NCBI GenBank assembly: GCA_036003885.1
Contig: DASYSA010000562.1
Span: 1 to 18,903, forward strand
Length of the DNA stretch: 18,903 bases
Direction of reading: 5' to 3'
From: DASYSA01 sp036003885
GTDB lineage: Bacteria; Acidobacteriota; Blastocatellia; UBA7656
Shown here: piece by piece, positions 7,439-14,555 of the stretch
Layout of the letters: every line of letters starts with the position of its first letter
Numbering within the stretch: the stretch's first letter is position 1
The notes under the pieces: generated by a model
Told to the model about the DNA's origin: nothing
Database searches by the model: none
What the model saw: only the letters and a program-made list of their open reading frames with translations
Position numbers and translations under genes: made by a program

Positions 7439-8110
7439 ATGATGTCTTCATCCACAGATAGACCCATCAGAGTCGCAATCGTGGACGATCACACGATCCT
7501 TCGCGCTGGTCTGCGTATGCTCATAGAAGCCAAACCCGGTATCGTGGTAGTCGGCGAGGCAGGCAATCGCGTGGAAACGTTTGCCTTGGTCGAGCGGGAA
7601 CAGCCTGATGTCATACTTCTCGACCTCGACCTGGGAGGCGAGAGCAGCCTTTCGTTCATAGAGGATTTGCTTGTCATATCAAGCGGCGCGCGGATTCTGG
7701 TTCTTACGGGTGTGGTCGAGCCGGAGCAGCATCAGCGCGCTGTTCGACTGGGTGCGATGGGCCTCGTACTCAAGGAGAAGTGCGTGCAGGATCTCATCGA
7801 AGCCATACAGCAGGTCAATTCCGGGCAGGTATGGTTCGACCAGTCGATTATGACCGGACTAGTCGCTGAAGTGCAGCGCACGCGCGACCCTGAATTGGAA
7901 AAGATAGCCGCGATCACTTCGCGTGAGCGCGAGATTGTAAATCTGGTTTGCGAAGGGCTGAAGAACAAGGAAATAGCCAAACGACTGTCGCTCAGCGAAG
8001 CCACAGTCCGCAACCACGTCACGTCGATATTGAACAAGCTGGAGCTTTCGGACCGATTCGAGCTCGCCCTCTATTTCTATCGTCACGGTCTTGAGCATCC
8101 GCCCCGATGA
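7439..8110 (+). CDS. NarL/FixJ-type response regulator
   Basis: 223 aa. The N-terminal receiver (about 10-130) has the acidic pair D16/D17, phospho-acceptor D62 in VILLDLDL, T90 and K112. The C-terminal LuxR-type helix-turn-helix (about 156-215) carries TSREREIVNLVCEGLKNKEIA and LSEATVRNHVTSILNKL, the DNA-contacting signature of the family. Expected to be a phosphorylation-controlled transcription factor. Two tandem ATGs (7439, 7442) share a weak ribosome context. It is divergent from the small ORF/protease/kinase group, with only about 55 bases between starts, so the two promoters must share or abut regulatory sites. The hybrid kinase in that group is a plausible but unproven partner. Canonical in all catalytic positions. 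Confidence 0.93.
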   Translation: MMSSSTDRPIRVAIVDDHTILRAGLRMLIEAKPGIVVVGEAGNRVETFALVEREQPDVILLDLDLGGESSLSFIEDLLVISSGARILVLTGVVEPEQHQRAVRLGAMGLVLKEKCVQDLIEAIQQVNSGQVWFDQSIMTGLVAEVQRTRDPELEKIAAITSREREIVNLVCEGLKNKEIAKRLSLSEATVRNHVTSILNKLELSDRFELALYFYRHGLEHPPR

Positions 8111-8427
8111 TCTTTTTAAGTTCTTGACTCTGAGTCCTATTCCCGCGGTCCGATATGTCCAATCGGGCTGATCAAGCAGATTATTATTGACCGAACAGTC
8201 CGATCGCAGTATTTTCAAGTCGAGTCGACTGGATTGAAGCGAAGACGCCCTCGTTCTAGACGGCGCGGACCGGCTCGAACTTGAGCAATACAAACCAGCG
8301 AACTTTCCTCCTCACGTCAGACCTTATGCTCGGCGAAATACCCTGATGCTGGAATCGTAGGGTTCCTTCGCAGCCCGCCTCGCGTTGCGCTCCTGCCCCT
8401 GTCAGTTAACGCGGAACCGGAGATTCT
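8111..8427 (+). other. Gene-free stretch before the WD40-PilT gene
   Basis: 317 bases with no convincing gene. The minus-strand ORF entering from the right (8317-8844) is a shadow of the WD40 reading frame. No intrinsic terminator with a clean U run was found after the response regulator. The palindrome AGTCGACT lies near 8224-8231. The last bases carry CCGGAG about 6 bases before the ATG at 8428, serving as its ribosome site. Presumably contains the promoter of the downstream gene; no convincing -35/-10 was picked out. Confidence 0.4.
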
Positions 8428-10647
8428 ATGGCAATACACTTTGATCTCTCCCAGACCCTGACCGGGCACACGCGTGAAGTGAACGCGATAGCCTTCTCGC
8501 CAGACGATAGCCTGCTGGCTTCCGCCGGAGCCGATAGCACAGTGCGCATCTGGAGCGTCGAAACCGAGAGAATACTGCAGACGATGGAGCACGGTGACTG
8601 GGTGACTGGCGTTGCATTCGGAACTTCGGGACGGCTGGTTGCCTCCACGGGTCGCGACAGGAAGGTCAAGATATGGAGCGTTAAGGGCGGAAAACCCCTT
8701 GCTACAATCGGCGTGCCTGAGCAGGATCCCATCGCCCCGGCATTCAGTAAAGACGGCTTGCGACTGGCCATCGGCTGCGCGGATGGGCTCGTGCGAATGT
8801 TCAATCTCAAAGACCAGAAAGCCGAGGGGAAAGTTCAAGCTCACTCAGGTTCGGTATGGCGCCTGCAGTATTCGTCGCTAGGCGATCGGCTTGTATCGTC
8901 CGGCAGCGATCACGTAGCGCGAATATGGCAAACGGAGGCCAGGGAGAAACCGGTCGAGCTGACCGGACATGCGGACGAGGTGCTCTACGCGAGTTTCTCC
9001 CCTGACGACCGCTTTATCGCCACCTCCAGCAAGGACGGGAGTGTAGGCTTCTGGGAGAGTGCTTCGGGCCGCCAGCTATACTCGTTCAAGGCTCACGAGG
9101 GCGCGGCGAATTCCGTGAATTTCTCACGTGATGGCATGTACCTGTTATCTGCGGGCTCAGACACAGCGGTGCGCTGCTGGCTGTGTGACAGCGGCCGGTT
9201 CGTGTGCGACACCACCGGCGGCGATGACTACGTAGCTGAGGCGGTCTTTTCGCACAATGGTCATAGGATCGCGTCCGGCTGCGGGGACGGAACCATAAAG
9301 ATGTGGGAGATTGGCGCTAGATCCGGAGTCGCCAGAGGCGCGGCGGTTTCGAATACGTCCTTACCTAACGGAGCGCCTCGAGAACCGTTCGTCGCCCGAG
9401 AACCGATCGTCGCTCGCCAGGCGGCGGGTGTCCGCGAGCAGCCCGTTGTCCGCGAGCAGCCTGTTGTCCGCGAGCAGCCCGTTGTCCGCGAGCAGGTCCT
9501 TGCGCGAGATCCGATGCCCGTTTCGTGCGCGGCGCAGAGCAGGCCGGCGGAGAGGCACTATCTGGACGCAATTCTGTCCCGAGCGGTTAGGTCCGACGCT
9601 TCCGACATCCACGTTCCCTCAGGTGCGGATATCCTGCTTCGCAAGCATGGGACTCTCGAAAAGTTCGACGAGCCCCGCAGGTCCTCGGCCGAGATAGAGG
9701 CGCTTCTGCTGGAGATTCTGAGTGAAGGGCAACGGCGTAGCTTCCTTGAGACCAACGACCTCGACTTCAGCTACGAGATCAACGGAGTGGCCCGCTTTCG
9801 GGCGAACCTCTGCCGGCAGCACCGCGGAATCGACGGAAGCTTCCGAGTAATTCCGGATGCCATTCCAACGCCTGAGCAACTCGGCCTGCCCGCCGCCGTT
9901 ACTGCGCTCACCAGGCACCATCAGGGCCTTGTGCTGATCACCGGCCCGGCGGGACGTGGAAAATCGACCACGATCGCGGCCCTGGTCGACCTGATCAACA
10001 GAGAAAAGCCGCTGCACATAATCACGGTTGAGGATCCGATCGAGTTCGTCCATCCCATCAAGCGAGCGGTCGTCAGTCAGCGCGAGGTCGGCAAACATAC
10101 GATGTCGTTTGCCAATGCCCTTCGGGCAGCGCTTCGAGAAGACCCCGATGTGATCGTGATTGGAGAGATGCGCGACCTCGAGACGATAGCGCTCGCGATC
10201 ACCGCGGCAGAGACGGGCCACCTGGTCTTCGGGAGTCTGATGACCACAGACGCCTCTCAGACCGTCGACCGAATACTCGACTCGTTCCCGGCGGGTCAGC
10301 AGGCCCAGATTCGCACGATGCTCTCGGAGTCTCTCAAGGGGATTGCCTCCCAGCAACTGGTGCCTGCTGCGGATGGCTCAGGCCGCGTCCTGGCGTGCGA
10401 GGTGTTGCTTTGCAATTTCGCGGTTGGAAACATGATCCGCGAGCGAAAGACGTTTCAGCTCGGTTCGATCATGCAGACCGGTCACAATCTGGGGATGCAG
10501 CGCATGGACGACTCGCTGTTCGACCTGTGTCAGGCCGGACGAATAACGTCGCAGAATGCGCTGCTGTACAGCCACGATCCGAAAGCGATGGAACCGCGAG
10601 TCAGAACGGCCCCCAACCAGCCTGGACCTGCAGTGAAACCGAGATGA
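8428..10647 (+). CDS. WD40 beta-propeller fused to a PilT-type ATPase
   Basis: 739 aa. Residues 8-295 hold seven WD40 repeats (for example LTGHTREVNAIAFSPDD, then DSTVRIWS), enough for a closed seven-blade propeller. Residues 296-375 are a linker with VREQPV repeats. Residues about 376-715 are a PilT/GspE-family ATPase: N-terminal domain (SDASDIHV, RFRANL), Walker A GPAGRGKST (506-514, K512; consensus is GPTGSGKST), Asp box TVEDPIEF (E535/D536), Walker B DPDVIVIGEMRD (E580), His box TGHLVFGSLMT. H598 is present but the second His is M605. The C-terminal block MIRERKTFQLGSIMQTG matches the PilT family. PilT proteins are hexameric cytoplasmic motors that drive pilus retraction. The propeller is not part of any PilT I know and may be a docking surface. 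GGAG precedes the ATG. A second pilT follows 69 bases later. Confidence 0.93.
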   Translation: MAIHFDLSQTLTGHTREVNAIAFSPDDSLLASAGADSTVRIWSVETERILQTMEHGDWVTGVAFGTSGRLVASTGRDRKVKIWSVKGGKPLATIGVPEQDPIAPAFSKDGLRLAIGCADGLVRMFNLKDQKAEGKVQAHSGSVWRLQYSSLGDRLVSSGSDHVARIWQTEAREKPVELTGHADEVLYASFSPDDRFIATSSKDGSVGFWESASGRQLYSFKAHEGAANSVNFSRDGMYLLSAGSDTAVRCWLCDSGRFVCDTTGGDDYVAEAVFSHNGHRIASGCGDGTIKMWEIGARSGVARGAAVSNTSLPNGAPREPFVAREPIVARQAAGVREQPVVREQPVVREQPVVREQVLARDPMPVSCAAQSRPAERHYLDAILSRAVRSDASDIHVPSGADILLRKHGTLEKFDEPRRSSAEIEALLLEILSEGQRRSFLETNDLDFSYEINGVARFRANLCRQHRGIDGSFRVIPDAIPTPEQLGLPAAVTALTRHHQGLVLITGPAGRGKSTTIAALVDLINREKPLHIITVEDPIEFVHPIKRAVVSQREVGKHTMSFANALRAALREDPDVIVIGEMRDLETIALAITAAETGHLVFGSLMTTDASQTVDRILDSFPAGQQAQIRTMLSESLKGIASQQLVPAADGSGRVLACEVLLCNFAVGNMIRERKTFQLGSIMQTGHNLGMQRMDDSLFDLCQAGRITSQNALLYSHDPKAMEPRVRTAPNQPGPAVKPR
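9430..9495 (+). repeat. 18-bp tandem repeat encoding VREQPV in the WD40-PilT linker
   Basis: About 3.7 in-frame copies of GTCCGCGAGCAGCCCGTT, nearly identical at DNA level (one C/T difference). They encode VREQPV at residues 335-340, 341-346 and 347-352, plus a partial VREQ. Degenerate units REPFVA and REPIVAR precede them. Near identity suggests recent expansion, so linker length may vary between strains. Changes by whole units keep the frame. Confidence 0.9.
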
Positions 10648-10716
10648 CGGCAGAACGGCGGGGCTAATGGCCCTGGCGTGAACCCTGGGGGAGGCGCCGC
10701 TAGATAGGAGCGAGAG

Positions 10717-11823
10717 ATGTCAAGACTCGACGCACTGTTTCACGAGATGCCCGGACGAGAGGCTTCCGACCTCCACCTGGTGGTTGGAAGGCCACCTATC
10801 TTCAGAGTAAGCGGCGAGATGATGGAGTCCGAACACGAACGGATGTCCGTCGATTCTGTTCGCGACCTCCTTTACGAGTTGCTCGAACCCGGCCAGCGGG
10901 AACGAGTAGAGACCCAGCTGGATCTGGACTTTGCATATGAAGTCGAGGGGCTTGCTCGCTTCCGCGCCAACATCTTTCACCAGCAGCACGGACTGGGAGC
11001 CGTATTCCGTCTTATACCGTCAGAGATCCTCACTCTGAGAGACCTCGAAATGCCCGAGGTCGTGCGCAAGCTTGCCGAGTCTACCAGCGGACTCATTCTG
11101 GTGACCGGGCCGACCGGCTCGGGGAAATCGACGACTCTGGCCGCGATGATAAATCACATCAACGAGCATCGAAGCGGTCACATTCTAACAATCGAAGACC
11201 CGCTCGAGTTCATTCATGAGCCGAAGTGCTGCCTGATAACCCAGCGAGAAGTGGGCGCACACACTAAGGACTTCGCCAGCGCGCTCAAGGTCGCCGGCCG
11301 TCAAGACCCGGACATTATTCTGGTTGGTGAGATGCGCGACCTCGAGACCATCTCTCTCGCCTTGACCTCGGCGGCCTGCGGTCTTTTGGTGTTTGCAACT
11401 CTGCACACGAACAGCGCGATCAAAACGGTCGATCGAATTATAGACGCATACCCGAGCGACGATCAGAACCAGGTGCGGGCCATGCTTGCGGACTCGCTCC
11501 GAGGCATAGTCGCCCAGCAGTTGGTAAAGACTCCAGAAGGAAAGCGCTGCGCGGCAGTCGAAGTGTTGTTGGGCGGCAAGGCTCTTGGAAATCTGATCCG
11601 AGAGGCCAAGACCTCGATGATCTCATCGTACATGCAGAGTGGAATCGGAGAGGGCATGCAGACGATGGATCAGGCTTTGATGGCGCTGGTGAAGGCCGGC
11701 AAAGTCAAACCGGAAGACGCCGCTTTGAAGGCAACGGACAAAGCTCAGTTCGACCGCATGGTCGCCGGTGGCACTACGCATGTGGAGCACCAGCAGGCGC
11801 CCAGCCCCCTTCGTCCCCGCTGA
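10717..11823 (+). CDS. pilT: PilT-family type IV pilus ATPase
   Basis: 368 aa, the usual PilT length. N-terminal domain with ASDLHLVVGRPP and ARFRANIF, then Walker A GPTGSGKST (131-139, K137), Asp box TIEDPLEF (E160/D161), Walker B DPDIILVGEMRD (E205), and a His box reading CGLLVFATLHT. H230 is kept, but the canonical first His of 'TGH' is Leu223 and the preceding Glu of 'AAETG' is lost. The C-terminal NLIREAKTSMISSYMQSG block is as in PilT. PilT powers pilus retraction from the cytoplasmic face of the basal body. AGGAG lies 7 bases before the ATG. The gene follows WD40-PilT by 69 bases and is probably cotranscribed. Whether it acts as PilT or a PilU-like accessory motor cannot be decided; the altered His box leaves activity uncertain. 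Confidence 0.93.
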   Translation: MSRLDALFHEMPGREASDLHLVVGRPPIFRVSGEMMESEHERMSVDSVRDLLYELLEPGQRERVETQLDLDFAYEVEGLARFRANIFHQQHGLGAVFRLIPSEILTLRDLEMPEVVRKLAESTSGLILVTGPTGSGKSTTLAAMINHINEHRSGHILTIEDPLEFIHEPKCCLITQREVGAHTKDFASALKVAGRQDPDIILVGEMRDLETISLALTSAACGLLVFATLHTNSAIKTVDRIIDAYPSDDQNQVRAMLADSLRGIVAQQLVKTPEGKRCAAVEVLLGGKALGNLIREAKTSMISSYMQSGIGEGMQTMDQALMALVKAGKVKPEDAALKATDKAQFDRMVAGGTTHVEHQQAPSPLRPR

Positions 11824-11891
11824 GGCCTTCACTGTCCGAACGACAAAGAGGTGTCTAGCCCACAACCAGAGATCACAAACCAGAGAGAGAC

Positions 11892-14312
11892 CTACTCATT
11901 TCTCAAAGCAACCATCGGGTCCACCTTCGTGGCGCGCCGAGTCGGCACATAACATGCCAGCAGTGCCACCGTGCCGAGTAGCAGCGAGATTCCAAAGTAG
12001 GTGAGCGGATCGGTAGTTGATACGCCGTAGAGCAGTCCGGACATCGCGCGGGTCACTCCGAACGCAAACACCAGACCTGCGCCGATGCCCACAAGCGTCA
12101 GACTCACCCCCTGTCTCACGATCAACTTGAAAATGTCCCGCGGTTGGGCGCCCAGCGCCATGCGAATGCCTATCTCGTGAGTGCGCTGCGATACCGCGTA
12201 AGACATCACCGCGTATATCCCGATGGCAGCAAGCAGCAGAGCTATCACCGCAAATGCCGCCATCAACGAGGTTGCGAGACGTTTGGGTGACATTCGCTCC
12301 GAAATGTGTCTCTCCATGGCCTTAACGTTGAAGACCGGTAACGTGTTGTCCAGCGAGCTCACCTCGGCGCGCACCGCAGAAGTGAGAGACCTCGGGTCTG
12401 AGCTCGCTCTGATGATCAGGTACATTCCCGGCCAGGGATCCTGCGCGCAGGGAACGTAGATGTGACTGTCCCGCCGTTCGTCGAAGTCTTCATTTATTAC
12501 ATCGGTTACCACGCCGATGATTTCGCGTGGGGCCCCGCCCGCTTCTTTGAACTGCTCGCCGATTGGTTCTCGCCCGGCGAAAAAGTCTCTCACAAAAGCC
12601 CGGTCGACCAGAGCGACTCGCGCTGAGCCCTCGCGATCGCGATCGGTAAAGTTGCGACCTTTGACCAGCCTGGTGCCTATCGCTTCAAAGTAGCCTGGGG
12701 TAACCGGAGAATAGTCGACATTCGGCCGCTTGCTTTCAGCAAAGACGACCTGGCCAACGCTCTCGAGAGTATGGCTAGTGTGGTTTCCGCCCATCGGCAG
12801 AATGCCCGTTGCGCCTGCGCTCGTCACACCCGGCAATGCTTCTACCCGGCGCACTACCTGGTCATAGAAACTGAGTCTCGATTCGGGCTTCTCATACCGT
12901 TCATTCGGCAGCGATACCTCAACCGTCAGAACGTTCGCGGGATCGACTCCGAAATCCGAGCGCAGCATCTCGACAAAGCCTCTGATCATCAATCCCGAAC
13001 CGATTAAGAGAACAAGCGACAATGCGACTTCGGCAATCACCATAACGCTGCGCGCGCGATTGTGGGATGCCTTGCCCGACGAACCTTTGCCGCCTTCTTT
13101 CAGCGCTTCATTAAAGTTTATTCTGGTGGATTGAATCGCGGGGACAAGTCCAAAGAGCAGCCCACTCAGGACCGAGACGGCCAGCGTGAACAGGAACGCC
13201 GTACGATTGATCCCCACGTTATGCCAACCCGGAATGAACTTTGAAAACTCTTCGGGTATACCCTGCGCCAGACCCCGGATTCCCCACACCGAGAGCAGGA
13301 GCCCTAGTGCGCCGCCGGCGAAACTGAGCATCAAACTCTCGGTCAACAGCTGGCGGATCAAACGCCAGCGGCTGGCGCCCATCGCCTGGCGGATCGCAAT
13401 CTCTTTTTGGCGCCCGGCGCCGCGCACCAGCATCAGATTGGCGACATTGGCGCACGCGATCAACAGAACGAATCCGACAGCACCCAGCATCACGGGTGCA
13501 TACATCCGCGAACCCCTGGTGGCGTCCTGGGTTATCGATAGTACGTTTACGGTGATGCCGCTGTTTGTTTGCGGGAACTGCTCAGCGGCGCGGGCGGCAA
13601 TGGCCGCCAGGTCGTCTCGGGCCTGTTCCAGAGTGACTCCCGTCTTCAAGAATCCCATCGCCTGCAGGAAGTGTGCGCCTCGATTTGAAGCAGCCTGTGG
13701 GTAGAACACCATCGGCGCCCACAGCTCGCCGCCGTTGAACGGAAAGTTGAAGCCCTCGGGCATCACGCCGATAACAGTGAAGCTCTTGCGATTGAGCGTG
13801 ATCGTTTGGCCCACGATGTTCGGGTCTGCTCCGAACCGTCTCTGCCAGAGCGTGTGCTTCAACACGACTACTTGATCATTTCCCGGTTGCCCGTCTTCAG
13901 GCATGAAGGTCCGACCGTAGAGCGCCTTGACTCCGAGCGCATCGAAAAAGCCTGCGGATGTTAGGTAGCCGAAGAATCGCTCGGGCTGGTCACCTTCGGT
14001 GAGGTCGAAGGAGTGCTGGGTAATGGCGACGAGGTCTTCCAGCGTCTGATTCTGATCGCGCCAGTCGATGAAATTGCCGGGCGCAACCGAACTGCGCTGG
14101 TACCCGGCTTCCGGGTTGCGCTCCCAGACCATCACCAGCCGCTGTTCGTTGGTGAAAGAGAACGGATGGAAGAGCGTGGCGTCTATCGCGCTGAAGATCG
14201 TTGTGTTGACTCCGATTCCCAGCATGATGGCGAGCAGAGCAACAGCCGTGAATCCGGGGCTTCGAAGCAATATGCGAACTCCGTAGCGGACGTCTTTGAG
14301 AATGGTTTGCAT
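11892..14312 (-). CDS. ADOP-family orphan ABC transporter permease (FtsX/MacB type)
   Basis: 806 aa from the ATG at 14312, chosen over 14351 because the protein then begins MQTILKDVRYGVRILLRSPGFT, the standard family N-terminus, with GAGGT about 9 bases upstream. Layout: N-terminal helix (about 20-42), first MacB-like periplasmic domain, FtsX helices (about 270-397), second MacB-like periplasmic domain (about 420-640), second FtsX helices (about 680-800), ending ATKVDPMVALRNE. This duplicated FtsX/MacB architecture without an adjacent ATPase gene is the 'acidobacterial duplicated orphan permease' family, abundant in Acidobacteria. No ABC ATPase lies on either side, as expected. Substrate and mechanism are unknown; MacB-type mechanotransmission is the nearest known analogue. 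Convergent with pilT, 68 bases apart, with no clear terminator between. Confidence 0.92.
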   Translation of the reverse strand: MQTILKDVRYGVRILLRSPGFTAVALLAIMLGIGVNTTIFSAIDATLFHPFSFTNEQRLVMVWERNPEAGYQRSSVAPGNFIDWRDQNQTLEDLVAITQHSFDLTEGDQPERFFGYLTSAGFFDALGVKALYGRTFMPEDGQPGNDQVVVLKHTLWQRRFGADPNIVGQTITLNRKSFTVIGVMPEGFNFPFNGGELWAPMVFYPQAASNRGAHFLQAMGFLKTGVTLEQARDDLAAIAARAAEQFPQTNSGITVNVLSITQDATRGSRMYAPVMLGAVGFVLLIACANVANLMLVRGAGRQKEIAIRQAMGASRWRLIRQLLTESLMLSFAGGALGLLLSVWGIRGLAQGIPEEFSKFIPGWHNVGINRTAFLFTLAVSVLSGLLFGLVPAIQSTRINFNEALKEGGKGSSGKASHNRARSVMVIAEVALSLVLLIGSGLMIRGFVEMLRSDFGVDPANVLTVEVSLPNERYEKPESRLSFYDQVVRRVEALPGVTSAGATGILPMGGNHTSHTLESVGQVVFAESKRPNVDYSPVTPGYFEAIGTRLVKGRNFTDRDREGSARVALVDRAFVRDFFAGREPIGEQFKEAGGAPREIIGVVTDVINEDFDERRDSHIYVPCAQDPWPGMYLIIRASSDPRSLTSAVRAEVSSLDNTLPVFNVKAMERHISERMSPKRLATSLMAAFAVIALLLAAIGIYAVMSYAVSQRTHEIGIRMALGAQPRDIFKLIVRQGVSLTLVGIGAGLVFAFGVTRAMSGLLYGVSTTDPLTYFGISLLLGTVALLACYVPTRRATKVDPMVALRNE

Positions 14313-14458
14313 TGATTGGACCTCGTAGTGATGGCCTGGAACCACTACCAACTACGCCCGGCTTCAGTCATCGGTTCCAGCTTCAGTCGGGATGGCGGAA
14401 TAAAGCCACTGGTGAGTCCGCGAGGCACCAAAAACGGTGGAAGAGAGGTCTTGGGCGA

Positions 14459-14486
14459 GCGTGGTCACGAACTCCCGTAACCACGC
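14459..14486. repeat. Hairpin between the OPT and ADOP genes
   Basis: GCGTGGT (14459-14465) and ACCACGC (14480-14486) form a perfect 7-bp inverted repeat with a 14-base loop. It lies about 70 bases past the OPT stop on the minus strand. No U run follows, so a terminator role is only possible. A smaller CACC/GGTG hairpin lies just beyond, near 14427-14440. Confidence 0.4.
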
Positions 14487-14555
14487 CTATGGAGTTTGTC
14501 GCGGATTGAAGGTGCCGACTGCGCGCGAAGCGTTATGTGAAAGCAAGCTTATGCA

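Noticed and set aside
9619..10356. 245-aa minus-strand ORF opposite the WD40-PilT ATPase domain
   Set aside because: The plus strand encodes unmistakable Walker A, Walker B and His-box motifs here; the antisense frame has no recognisable features.
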